The notes under the pieces: generated by a model
The model's input: only the letters and a program-made list of their open reading frames with translations
What the model was told of the DNA's origin: nothing
The model's database searches: none
From: Actinobacteria bacterium OV450
GTDB lineage: Bacteria; Actinomycetota; Actinomycetes; Streptomycetales; Streptomycetaceae
Assembly: GCA_001298555.1 (NCBI GenBank)
Contig: LJCW01000352.1
Span: forward strand, 1-39,497
Direction of reading: 5' to 3'
DNA: 39,497 nucleotides
Translations under genes and position numbers: made by a program
Part shown: one piece after another, positions 14,881-22,544 of the stretch
How the letters are laid out: each line of letters opens with the position of its first letter
How positions within the stretch are numbered: position 1 is the stretch's first letter

Positions 14881-15942
14881 TCAGCGGGCCATCTCCTCCT
14901 TCAACGCCTGGAGGAAGCCGTCCACGTCCTCCTCCTGGGTGTCGAAGCCGCACATCCAGCGCACGTGGCCGGCGACCTCGTCCCAGAAGTAGAAGCGGTA
15001 ACGCTTCTGCAGCCGCCGCGACACCTCGTGCGGCAGCTTCGCGAAGACCGCGTTGGCCTGCACCGGGTAGAGGATCTCCACCCCGTCGGTCTCGCGCACG
15101 CCCGCCGCGAGCCGCTGCGCCATCGCGTTGGCGTGCTGTGCGTTGCGCAGCCACAGGTCCTTGGCGAGCAGCGCCTCCAGCTGCACGGACACGAACCGCA
15201 TCTTGGACGCGAGCTGCATCGACATCTTGCGGATGTGCTTCATCTGCCGGACCGCGTCCGGGTTGACGACCACCACGGCCTCGCCGAACATCATGCCGTT
15301 CTTGGTGCCGCCGTACGACAGCACGTCCACGCCCACGGTGTTGGTGAACGTGCGCATCGGCACGTCGAGCGAGGCCGCGGCGTTGGCTATCCGGGCCCCG
15401 TCGAGGTGGACCTTCATGCCGTGGCCGTGCGCGTGCTCGCAGATCGCCCGGATCTCGTCCGGCGTGTAGACCGTGCCGAGCTCCGTGTTCTGGGTGATCG
15501 AGACGACCTGCGGCATCGCGCGGTGCTCGTCCTCCCAGCCCCAGGCCTGCCGGTCGATGAGCTCGGGGGTGAGCTTGCCGTCCGGGGTGGGGACGGTGAG
15601 CAGCTTGAGCCCGGCCATCCGCTCGGGTGCGCCGCCCTCGTCGACGTTGATGTGCGCCGTCTCGGCACAGATCACCGCGCCCCAGCGGTCCGTCAGGGCC
15701 TGGAGGGCCGTGACGTTCGCGCCGGTGCCGTTGAAGACAGGGAAGGCCTCCGCGTACGGACCGAAGTGGCTGCGGATGATCTTCTGCAGGTTCTCGGTGT
15801 ACTCGTCCTCGCCGTAGGCGACCTGGTGGCCGCCGTTGGCCAGGGCGATGGCCTCCAGGATCTCTGGATGGACCCCCGCGTAGTTGTCGCTCGCGAATCC
15901 GCGCACCGCCGGATCGTGGTGGCGGCGGGCATCGGTTTTCAC
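14881..15942 (-). CDS. Low-specificity L-threonine aldolase family enzyme
   Basis: A 353-residue PLP-dependent fold-type I enzyme of the threonine aldolase family, which cleaves L-threonine or related beta-hydroxy amino acids to glycine and an aldehyde, or runs the condensation in reverse. The PLP lysine is K214 in SYGGTKNGMMFG; D181 in HLDGARIANAA contacts the pyridine nitrogen, and H97 in AETAHINVDEGG stacks on the ring. The GTG start at 15942 overlaps the stop of the SDR gene in GTGA, so translation is probably coupled; no separate Shine-Dalgarno is evident. It is the last gene of the DUF6421-SDR-aldolase operon. The physiological substrate may be defined by the two upstream enzymes rather than threonine. 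Confidence 0.9.
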   Translation of the reverse strand: MKTDARRHHDPAVRGFASDNYAGVHPEILEAIALANGGHQVAYGEDEYTENLQKIIRSHFGPYAEAFPVFNGTGANVTALQALTDRWGAVICAETAHINVDEGGAPERMAGLKLLTVPTPDGKLTPELIDRQAWGWEDEHRAMPQVVSITQNTELGTVYTPDEIRAICEHAHGHGMKVHLDGARIANAAASLDVPMRTFTNTVGVDVLSYGGTKNGMMFGEAVVVVNPDAVRQMKHIRKMSMQLASKMRFVSVQLEALLAKDLWLRNAQHANAMAQRLAAGVRETDGVEILYPVQANAVFAKLPHEVSRRLQKRYRFYFWDEVAGHVRWMCGFDTQEEDVDGFLQALKEEMAR

Positions 15943-16703
15943 GGTTGCGGAGTGAGCCACAGACGCTGTCCGTTCACATCGATGGCGGGCCGCTCCCACA
16001 CGCCGGCGATGGCCTCGGCCAGCTCCTTGACGTCGGTGAAGCCCGCGAACTTCGCATTGGGGCGCTCGGCGCGCATGGCGTCGTGCACCAGTGCCTTGAT
16101 CACCAGGATCGCAGCCGCGGCGCCGGGACCCTCCTCGCCCCCCGCCTTGCGGAAGGAGTCGGCGAGGGAGAGCGTCCAGGCCTCGGCCGCCGCCTTGCCC
16201 GCGTTGTACGCGGCGTTGTTGGCGACCGGCTTGTGCGCGCCGGACTGGCTGACGAGCACGTAGCGTCCGCGGTCACTGCGCAGCAGGCCGTCGTGGAAGG
16301 CGAGCGACGTGTGCTGGACGGTGCGGATCAGCAGCTTCTCCAGGAAGTCCCAGTCCGCGAGGTCCACGTCGGTGAACGTCTTGCTGCCGCGCCAGCCGCC
16401 CACCAGGTGGACGAGCCCGTCGACGCGTCCGAACTCCTTCTCGGTCCGCTCGGCCCAGGCCTTGGTGGCCTCCAGGTCGAGCAGGTCCACGGTGTCACCG
16501 GTGACGGTGGCGCCGCCGTGGGCGTAGCGGGCCGCGTCCACGGACTCCGCGAGGCGCGCCGGGTCGGCGTCGGCGGCCACGACCACGGCACCGGCCTCGG
16601 CGAGGCGGAGCAGGGCGGCGCGGCCGGCGGGGCCGCCTGCCCCGGCCACCGCGACGACGGCCCCGTGCAGGTTGCCGTTCCCGGACTTCGCAGCGCTGTT
16701 CAT
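15939..16703 (-). CDS. Short-chain dehydrogenase/reductase
   Basis: A 254-residue classical SDR. The cofactor loop is VAGAGGPAGRAA (19-30, a GxxxGxG variant), followed by VAADADPARL, where the Asp residues favour NAD(H), and the active-site tetrad S152/S154, Y166, K170 in AAYNAGKAAAEA. The NNAG motif is replaced by LVGGW. SDRs of this type oxidise or reduce an alcohol/carbonyl; the substrate is unknown. The ATG at 16703 has AGGAGG 8 nt upstream, better than the GTG-containing extension. It lies 26 nt after DUF6421 and overlaps the threonine aldolase by 4 nt, so all three are co-transcribed and probably act on one metabolite. Confidence 0.9.
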   Translation of the reverse strand: MNSAAKSGNGNLHGAVVAVAGAGGPAGRAALLRLAEAGAVVVAADADPARLAESVDAARYAHGGATVTGDTVDLLDLEATKAWAERTEKEFGRVDGLVHLVGGWRGSKTFTDVDLADWDFLEKLLIRTVQHTSLAFHDGLLRSDRGRYVLVSQSGAHKPVANNAAYNAGKAAAEAWTLSLADSFRKAGGEEGPGAAAAILVIKALVHDAMRAERPNAKFAGFTDVKELAEAIAGVWERPAIDVNGQRLWLTPQP

Positions 16704-16729
16704 CTGTGCAGCCTCCTGTGGGCGAGCGC

Positions 16730-18136
16730 TCACGCGGCGACCCGCTCGACCGAATCGGCGTTCACTGCAGTGATGCCCTTCGTGGAGGCGATCACTCCCT
16801 TGAGCTTCTTGGCGAGCGCCTCATAGAACATGCTCAGCGGAAACTCGTCGGGAAGCACGTCGTCGACGAGCTTGCGCGGCGGCTGCGTCAGGTCGAGGGC
16901 GTCGGGGCCCTTGGCCCACTTGGAGCCCGGGTGGGGGGCGAGGTAGGTGGAGACGAGCTCGTACGCCTTGAACCAGTGGACGAGCTTCGGGCGGTCGATG
17001 CCGGCCCGGTAGAGGTCCTCGATCTCGGCGCACAGCTGGTTGGTGACCTGCGGGGCGCGCATCCAGTCGATCTTCAGCTTGTTGTCCGTCCAGCGCACGA
17101 CGTCGTGCTTGTGCAGGTACGCGAAGAGCAGCTGGCCGCCGAGCCCGTCGTAGTTGCGGTTGCGGTCACCGGAGACCGGGAAGCGGAACATGCGGTCGAA
17201 GAGGACGGCGTACTGGACGTCGCGGCCGTGCTCGTTGCCCTCGGACTCCAGCTTCACGGCCTCCTTGAAGGCGGTGAGGTCGCAGCGCAGCTCCTCCAGG
17301 CCGTACATCCAGAACGGCTGGCGCTGCTTGATCATGAAGGGGTCGAACGGCAGGTCGCCGTGGCTGTGGGTGCGGTCGTGGACCATGTCCCACAGGACGA
17401 ACGCCTTCTCGCACCGCTCCTGGTCCTCGACCATGCGGGCGATGTCCTCGGGCAGTTCGATGCCGAGGATGTCGACGGCGGCCTCGGTCACCTTGCGGTA
17501 GCGGGCGGCCTCGCGGTCGCAGAAGATGCCGCCCCAGGTGAAGCGCTCGGGGGCCTCGCGGACGGCGATGGTCTCCGGGAAGAGCACGGCGGAGTGCGTG
17601 TCGTACCCCGGGGTGAAGTCCTCGAAGGTGATGCCGAGGAAGAGCGGGTTGTCGTACCGGGTGCGCTCCAGCTCGGAGAGCCACTCGGGCCACACCATCT
17701 TGAGGACGACGGCCTCGAAGTTGCGGTCGAGGTTGCCGTTCTGCGTGTACATGGGGAAGACGACCAGGTGCTGGAGCCCGTCGGCGCGCTCGGCGGCCGG
17801 GTGGAAGGCCAGCAGGGAGTCCAGGAAGTCCGGCACCTTGAAGCCGTCCGAGACCCACTTGCGCAGGTCGGAGACGAGCGCGCGGTGGTAGGCGGCGGCG
17901 TGCGGCAGCAGCGGCGAGAGCGCCTCGACCGCGCCGATCGCCCGCTCCACGGCGGCCTCGACGACGGCCGGAGCGGGGGCGTCCGCGGCCTCGAAGTCGA
18001 TGGAGCCGTCCTTGGCCTGCCAGGGGCGGATCTCCTCCACGGCGGCCTTGAGCTCGGGCCACGCAGGGTGGTCGACCACCCGCGCACCGGCGGTTATCAC
18101 CGCACCGCCAGAACCCGGCACAAGAATTTCCGTCAT
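16730..18136 (-). CDS. DUF6421 family protein of unknown function
   Basis: A 468-residue soluble protein that I recognise as DUF6421, a family without known function. It is rich in aromatic and charged residues, unlike a structural protein. The most striking block is residues 250-290: MVHDRTHSHGDLPFD (H253, D254, H257, H259) followed 20-odd residues on by GLEELRCDLTA (E281, E282). This spacing recalls zincin metallopeptidases, where HExxH or HExxxH is followed by a Glu ligand (for example the EECRAE of dipeptidyl peptidase III), with Asp replacing the catalytic Glu. That reading is inference. The ATG at 18136 follows GGAGG by 7 nt. It is first of the three-gene operon with the SDR and threonine aldolase. 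Confidence 0.85.
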   Translation of the reverse strand: MTEILVPGSGGAVITAGARVVDHPAWPELKAAVEEIRPWQAKDGSIDFEAADAPAPAVVEAAVERAIGAVEALSPLLPHAAAYHRALVSDLRKWVSDGFKVPDFLDSLLAFHPAAERADGLQHLVVFPMYTQNGNLDRNFEAVVLKMVWPEWLSELERTRYDNPLFLGITFEDFTPGYDTHSAVLFPETIAVREAPERFTWGGIFCDREAARYRKVTEAAVDILGIELPEDIARMVEDQERCEKAFVLWDMVHDRTHSHGDLPFDPFMIKQRQPFWMYGLEELRCDLTAFKEAVKLESEGNEHGRDVQYAVLFDRMFRFPVSGDRNRNYDGLGGQLLFAYLHKHDVVRWTDNKLKIDWMRAPQVTNQLCAEIEDLYRAGIDRPKLVHWFKAYELVSTYLAPHPGSKWAKGPDALDLTQPPRKLVDDVLPDEFPLSMFYEALAKKLKGVIASTKGITAVNADSVERVAA

Positions 18137-18491
18137 GTCACTTCCTCCACAGGAGAACCTCGCGTCATGACAGCGTATGCATGCAAGCCTGTCCGGCTCA
18201 AGAGGATGCTCGGGAAATTATCCTGCGTGACCCCCATCAGCACCGTAATTCTTCCCGCCACCCTCTCTTTGTTCGACGGATTCGTCCCTTTCGTCAAGTT
18301 CTCCGCGGGCAGTGGGGAGCCGCACCGCGGTCCCCAAGACCGGCCGGGCATGGCCGGATTGCGTACGTGCCCCCCGCCGCGGAGCGCACTGCGTCCCCCG
18401 CCCGCGCGAGCCCCGGCGCCGGCGGCCGGACGGGCGGGTGACCTCGGTCACCTCGGCGCCCGCCCGCCCCCCGCCCGCCCGGCGGTGCCGG
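18137..18491. other. Intergenic region: promoter of the DUF6421 operon and terminator of the LLM gene
   Basis: About 355 bases. The left part (18137-18310) is A+T-richer than its surroundings, holds the palindrome TGCATGCA near 18179-18186 and minus-strand GATAAT-like hexamers, and presumably carries the DUF6421 promoter. The right part is very GC-rich and carries the hairpin at 18431-18462. No gene is supported. Confidence 0.6.
18431..18462 (-). terminator. Two-step hairpin downstream of the LLM oxidoreductase
   Basis: Inner stem GGTGAC-CTCG-GTCACC (18437-18452) is enclosed by CGGGCG (18431-18436) and CGCCCG (18457-18462). It lies 30 nt past the stop at 18492. Confidence 0.65.
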
Positions 18492-19613
18492 TCACGCCGT
18501 GCGGAAGTGCGGGATGACCTTCTCGCCCCACTGCCGCAGGGTCTCCAGGCACGCCTCCTGGGGGACCGTCCCCATCTGGATCAGGCACATGATCTCGTCC
18601 GCCCCCGCGTCCTTGAGCCGCTGCACGTACGCGATGGCGTCGTCGGCGCTCCCGTACGCGTGGTCGGCCCGGAAGGTGGCCGTCGACGCCGGACGTACGG
18701 GGATGTCCTGCTCGTGCAGCCGGGCGACCACCTGCTCGGCGGCCCGGTGCATCTGCGCCGCCTCGTCGGCGCCGGCGACCACGGCCTCGTCCGGGACGCC
18801 GGCCCCGCCGTACCAGTGGCCGATGGACTGGGCGAAGAACCGCTGGCCCCGGACCCCGATCCGGCGCGCCTCGTCCGGGTCGTCGAGCACGATGGTCGGG
18901 CAGAGCACCGAGAAGTGGTCGTTGACCGCGGTGGAGACGAACCGGGCGCCGTCGCGGGAGGCGAGCGCCCCGTCGTAGACGGCCCGCATCCCGGCGATGG
19001 AAGCGGGCCCGGCGAAGCCCATCACCAGGGCCCCGACGCCCAGCTCCGCGGCCTGGACCAGGGTCTCGGCGCGGCTGCACGCCAGGAACAGCGGCGGGTG
19101 CGGGGTCTGCCGCGGCCGCGGCAGGATCGGGTGCGGAGCGATGTCGATCAACTCGCCGTGGTACTCCAGCTCCTCCTCCTGCCAGGCCTTGCCGATGATC
19201 CGCAGGGCCTCCTCCACCTCCCGGGTGGTGCGCTCCCGGTCGACCCCGCACAGGGAGGTCTCCTGTTCGGTGCCGCCACGTCCGGCCCCGAGGTCGAGGC
19301 GGCCGCCGGAGAGCAGGTCGAGCATGGCGGCCCGCTCGGCCACGCGGACCGGGTGGTTGAAGTTGAAGGGCATGCAGACCACGCCGTGGCCGATGCGTAT
19401 GGTGTGCGTCCGGGCCGCGACCCAGGTCAGGAACACCTCCGGGGCGCTCATGTGCGCGTACCACTTCAGGGAGTGGTGTTCGACGGCCCAGATCCGGTCG
19501 AATCCCATGCGCTCGGCGAGCACGGCCTGCTCAACGCAGTCGCGGATGACCTGGTGCTCCCGCTCCACGGTCGGGTCGGCGAGCTGAGCTTCGAAGATGA
19601 CGGAGAACTTCAC
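18492..19613 (-). CDS. LLM-class flavin-dependent oxidoreductase (luciferase-like)
   Basis: A 373-residue bacterial-luciferase-like TIM-barrel enzyme that uses FMNH2 (or F420 in some actinobacterial members) to oxidise a small organic substrate. Family features are MKFSVIFEAQL at the start, WAVEHHSLKWYAHMSAPEVFL, IRIGHGVVCMPFNFNHPVRVAERAAMLDLLSGGRL-type segments over residues 70-110, and the conserved GGTEQ. The GTG at 19613 has GGAGG 4 nt upstream. It is divergent from a PadR regulator 49 nt away, with a perfect palindrome between and into the PadR start, so it is probably PadR-controlled. The substrate is unknown; a catabolic or detoxifying role is inferred from this pairing. Confidence 0.88.
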   Translation of the reverse strand: MKFSVIFEAQLADPTVEREHQVIRDCVEQAVLAERMGFDRIWAVEHHSLKWYAHMSAPEVFLTWVAARTHTIRIGHGVVCMPFNFNHPVRVAERAAMLDLLSGGRLDLGAGRGGTEQETSLCGVDRERTTREVEEALRIIGKAWQEEELEYHGELIDIAPHPILPRPRQTPHPPLFLACSRAETLVQAAELGVGALVMGFAGPASIAGMRAVYDGALASRDGARFVSTAVNDHFSVLCPTIVLDDPDEARRIGVRGQRFFAQSIGHWYGGAGVPDEAVVAGADEAAQMHRAAEQVVARLHEQDIPVRPASTATFRADHAYGSADDAIAYVQRLKDAGADEIMCLIQMGTVPQEACLETLRQWGEKVIPHFRTA

Positions 19614-19661
19614 GATGCCTCCAGGGTTGCGTCCCGTGCCCGGCCATACTTCAATTCGGAA

Positions 19662-19678
19662 TATGACTAGTAGTCATA
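19662..19678. promoter_or_regulatory. Perfect PadR-type operator palindrome covering the padR start codon
   Basis: TATGACTA-G-TAGTCATA: two 8-bp perfect arms around one base. The PadR ATG (19663-19665) lies inside the left arm, so a bound dimer would cover initiation of padR and the upstream edge of the LLM promoter. Confidence 0.65.
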
Positions 19679-20322
19679 CGTCGAAGAAGCAAGACCTTCC
19701 GCCGACCGCGTGGGCGGTGCTCGGGCTGCTGTCCTTCCCCGGGGAGCGCACCGGCTACGAGCTGAAGAGGTGGGCGGACTCCTCCCTGCGCTTCTTCTAC
19801 TGGTCCCCGGCCATCAGCCAGATCTACGCCGAGCTGCGCCGGCTGGAGGAGCTCGGCTACGCGGCCTCCACCCCTTCGGGACCCCAGGAGGCGCGGGCCA
19901 AGCGCCGCTACGCCATCACCGACGCCGGGCGCGAGGCCCTCGCCGGATGGGCCTCGGACACCGCGGAGGCCGGTCCCCCGGTGCTCAAGCACGGGCTGAT
20001 GCTGCGGATCTGGCTCGGTCACCTCGCCGAGCCGGAGTTGCTGCGCGCGATGGTCGGCGGCCATCTGGAGCGCGCACGGGGCGAACTGGCCGCCGTACGG
20101 GAGGCCATGGCGCAGGCGGCCGAGGTGCCGCAGTGGGCGTTCCCCGCCCTCGCGCTGCGCTGGAGCGAGCGGCAGCACCTGGCCGAAGTGGAGCTGGGCG
20201 AGGCGCTGCTGGCCGATCTCGCGGATCCGGCCGGGGCCGTGGCGGCGGTCGCGGCCGCCGGTCGTCACGGCGGTGCGGACGCCGGGCGTCAAGGCGGTGG
20301 GGACGCGCCCACGCGCGGGTGA
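19663..20322 (+). CDS. PadR family transcriptional regulator
   Basis: A 219-residue PadR protein. The N-terminal winged helix is LPPTAWAVLGLLSFPGERTGYELK (12-35) with the recognition region YWSPAISQIYAELRRLEELGY (46-66), followed by the wing and by a C-terminal dimerisation helix domain (vinculin-like), which defines the long subfamily. No Shine-Dalgarno precedes the ATG and a CATACT hexamer lies 12 nt upstream, so the mRNA may be almost leaderless. The start codon is inside a palindrome, which suggests autorepression. It most likely controls the divergent LLM oxidoreductase. The C-terminal about 20 residues are Ala/Gly-rich and variable. Confidence 0.88.
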   Translation: MTSSHTSKKQDLPPTAWAVLGLLSFPGERTGYELKRWADSSLRFFYWSPAISQIYAELRRLEELGYAASTPSGPQEARAKRRYAITDAGREALAGWASDTAEAGPPVLKHGLMLRIWLGHLAEPELLRAMVGGHLERARGELAAVREAMAQAAEVPQWAFPALALRWSERQHLAEVELGEALLADLADPAGAVAAVAAAGRHGGADAGRQGGGDAPTRG

Positions 20323-20511
20323 CGCGTCAGGGGGGCCGCGCGGCGTGCGGCGGCGTACGGCCCTGGCGGGAACCGGCCGACGGACCCGTTCCGGGCTCTG
20401 CACGGGCGGTCTCATCGCATCGGCGGCGCACTAGCATGCGACCTCACCGAGCGCGGCCGGTAGGGACACCGCGACCGCGCGGGAGCCGCCGTCGACGGAA
20501 GCGAGAGAACC

Positions 20512-21204
20512 TTGACTTTCCTCACCATCGGTCACCGCGGGGTCATGGGTGTCGAACCTGAGAACACCCTGCGGTCGTTCGTCCGCGCGGAGCGTTCCGG
20601 GATGGACGTCATCGCGCTGGATCTGCAGCTGAGCAAGGACGGCGTGCTCGTCGTCCTGCACGACGCCGAGGTGGACCGGACCACCGACGGCTCCGGAGCC
20701 GTCGCCGACCTGACCGTGGCCGAACTGCGCGAGCTGGACGCCGGCCAGGGCGAGCACGTGCCGGTCTTCGAGGAGGTCCTGGAAGCGGTCCGCACCCCGT
20801 TCCAGGTGTCGGTGCAGAGCGGGGCCGTCGCCGAGGCACTGGCCGAACTGGTCCGGCGCCAAGACCTGAGCACGCGGGTGGAGGTGGCCTCCTTCGACGA
20901 CGAGGTGCTCGCGGAGACCGCCCGGCTGGTGCCGGGGGTGCGCAGCTGCCTGTACGTGGACGAACGCGTTCCGCACCGGCGCCCGCCCGTGGACCGGGCG
21001 CTCGCCGCCGGTGCGCAGACGGTCGCCCTCGACATCCGCCGGCTGACCCTGGACACGGTGGAGTCCGTGCACGCGGCCGGGCTGCGGGTGACCGGCTGGA
21101 CCGTCAACACCCTGCAACAGCTGCGGCTGGCGCGGGCGTTCGAACTGGACGGCGCGACCACCGACTTCCCGGAGATCCGCAGCACGGGCCGGTTCATCGC
21201 CTGA
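20512..21204 (+). CDS. Glycerophosphodiester phosphodiesterase-like protein, metal site degenerate
   Basis: A 230-residue single-domain GDPD TIM barrel: IGHRGVMGVEPENT (H8, E17) at the start, HD (H50) after the second strand, and RVTGWTVNTLQQL near the end are family features. GDPDs cleave glycerophosphodiesters to glycerol-3-phosphate using a divalent metal bound by the Glu and Asp of an ExD motif and a Glu in an EIK motif. Here ExD is A35-L36-D37 and the EIK position reads S100-V101-Q102, so two of three metal ligands are missing although both catalytic histidines remain. It is probably inactive as a classic GDPD or works differently. The start is TTG at 20512 behind GAGAGAA. It is convergent with the GNAT gene 17 nt away. 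Confidence 0.85.
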   Translation: MTFLTIGHRGVMGVEPENTLRSFVRAERSGMDVIALDLQLSKDGVLVVLHDAEVDRTTDGSGAVADLTVAELRELDAGQGEHVPVFEEVLEAVRTPFQVSVQSGAVAEALAELVRRQDLSTRVEVASFDDEVLAETARLVPGVRSCLYVDERVPHRRPPVDRALAAGAQTVALDIRRLTLDTVESVHAAGLRVTGWTVNTLQQLRLARAFELDGATTDFPEIRSTGRFIA

Positions 21205-21221
21205 CGGCGGCTCCCACTCCG

Positions 21222-21761
21222 CTACAGCGGCTTGACCAGCAGCTCGAAGGCCAGGTCGTCGCGGAGCGGGACGCCGAAGCGCTCGTCGCCGTAGGGGAAG
21301 GGGCTCAGCTCGCCGGTGCGCCGGTAGCCGCGGCGCACGTAGTAGGCGATGAGCTCCTCCCGTACGTTCACCACCGTCATGCGCATCTCCTTGGCGTCCC
21401 ACGTCTCACGGGCGCGGCGTTCCGCCTCGGCGAGGATCTCCTTGCCGAGGCCGGCGCCCTGCAGTCCCGGGCGGACCGCGAACATCCCGAAGTAGGCGTG
21501 GTCGCCGCGGTGTTCGAGTTGGCAGCAGGCGACGAGTCCACCCGCGCGCTCGACGACGAGCAGGACGCCGTCGGCGGAGTCGATGATCGCGCGGACACCG
21601 TCGGGGTCGGTGCGCTGCCCGTCCAGGTAGTCCGCCTCGGTGGTCCAGCCGGCCCGGCTGGCATCGCCGCGGTAGGCCGATTCGACGAGCTCCACGAGGT
21701 CCGGTACGTCCGCCTCCACGGCACTGCGGAAGTTCAGGGCGGCGGGGTGAGCGGTCGACAT
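21222..21761 (-). CDS. GNAT family N-acetyltransferase
   Basis: A 179-residue Gcn5-related acetyltransferase transferring acetyl from acetyl-CoA to an amine. Acetyl-CoA-binding motif A is VRPGLQGAGLGKEIL (Q/RxxGxG/A), preceded by the HAYFGMFAV strand and followed by YYVRRGYRRTGE (motif B). The target is unknown. The ATG at 21761 follows ACGGAG. It is divergent from the DUF5134 gene; the gap contains an 11-bp tandem repeat and an inverted repeat (21779-21820), which may regulate one or both genes. Confidence 0.88.
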   Translation of the reverse strand: MSTAHPAALNFRSAVEADVPDLVELVESAYRGDASRAGWTTEADYLDGQRTDPDGVRAIIDSADGVLLVVERAGGLVACCQLEHRGDHAYFGMFAVRPGLQGAGLGKEILAEAERRARETWDAKEMRMTVVNVREELIAYYVRRGYRRTGELSPFPYGDERFGVPLRDDLAFELLVKPL

Positions 21762-21778
21762 CGGGGCTCCGTTCGGCT

Positions 21779-21820
21779 CGGCGGCATATCGGCGGCATAT
21801 GACATGCCCGGTGCGGCATG
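21779..21820. promoter_or_regulatory. Tandem 11-bp repeat plus inverted repeat in a divergent promoter
   Basis: CGGCGGCATAT occurs twice head to tail (21779-21789, 21790-21800), one helical turn apart, followed by CATGCC-N6-GGCATG (21803-21820). The GGCAT core appears four times in all, counting both strands. Confidence 0.5.
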
Positions 21821-21902
21821 GAGAGCCTAACCCGGGGCGGCGTGCGGGCCTGCGGGCCGGGGCATCTCTTCCGGTGACGCCGACGAACCGGGAGGTTCCG
21901 CC

Positions 21903-22445
21903 GTGCACGGTCCCACCACGTCCCTTCCCGCCTCCGTCTCCGCCTGGCTGCTCGTGCTCCTGTGCCTCGTGAGCGGGGCGTACTGCGTACGGCGGGTGCG
22001 CAGATCGGCGCGGGAGGCGCGCGGTGCGGCGGCGGGCGGGGCGGTGATGGGGTTCGGGATGGCGCTGATGGCCGTGCCGTCGGGCATCGGGCCGTGGGGT
22101 CCGGGGATCCTGCTGGCCGTCTTCTGCGGGGCGGTGCTGCACGCCGTGTGGCTGCTGCGGGGCGGGATGCACCACGCGCACCACCTGGTCGGTTCGCTGG
22201 CGATGGCGTACATGGCGCTGACGACGGCCCCCGGTCGCGGGCACGGCGGGGGCCCGCCGCTCGTCACCGGGGCGCTGCTCCTCTATTTCGCCGGGTACGT
22301 GCTGCTCGGCGGAGCCCGGCTGGTGACGGCGGGCGGCGGTGCACCGCAGCTCGCGGGCGGGCCGCAGGTGTCGCCCGCGGAGCTGACGCGGGCCTGCCGA
22401 CTGGCCATGGGGATCGGGATGTTGGCGATGCTGCCCGGACTGTGA
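21903..22445 (+). CDS. DUF5134 family membrane protein
   Basis: A 180-residue small integral membrane protein with five or so hydrophobic segments: about residues 12-28, 42-62, 64-84, 93-108 and 118-140, and a last one at the C-terminus. It matches DUF5134: the block GMHHAHHLVGSLAMAYMAL contains four His residues at a membrane face, which could bind metal or haem. The function is unknown. The GTG at 21903 follows GGGAGG. It lies 99 nt upstream of the M56 peptidase on the same strand, an arrangement I believe recurs in streptomycetes, so a functional link to membrane proteolysis is possible but unproven. Confidence 0.8.
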   Translation: MHGPTTSLPASVSAWLLVLLCLVSGAYCVRRVRRSAREARGAAAGGAVMGFGMALMAVPSGIGPWGPGILLAVFCGAVLHAVWLLRGGMHHAHHLVGSLAMAYMALTTAPGRGHGGGPPLVTGALLLYFAGYVLLGGARLVTAGGGAPQLAGGPQVSPAELTRACRLAMGIGMLAMLPGL

Positions 22446-22532
22446 CCCGGGGGAGCCGCTCTGCGGGCCGGGGCGGACGTGTCCTGCGTCACCAATCCCG
22501 AAAGCCCGTACCCGCAGGTAGCCCCGCGCTCA

Positions 22533-22538
22533 TAGGCT
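22533..22538 (+). promoter_or_regulatory. Possible -10 for leaderless transcription of the M56 gene
   Basis: TAGGCT ends 6 nt before the ATG at 22545 and there is no Shine-Dalgarno, so transcription may begin at or next to the start codon. No clear -35 is visible. Confidence 0.35.
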
Positions 22539-22544
22539 GCGGAC

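Noticed and set aside
18133..18168. An 11-codon frame (MTRGSPVEEVT) ending in an ATGA overlap with the DUF6421 start.
   Set aside because: No ribosome binding site precedes it and its sequence includes the DUF6421 Shine-Dalgarno; the overlap is most likely a chance effect of GTGACATGA.
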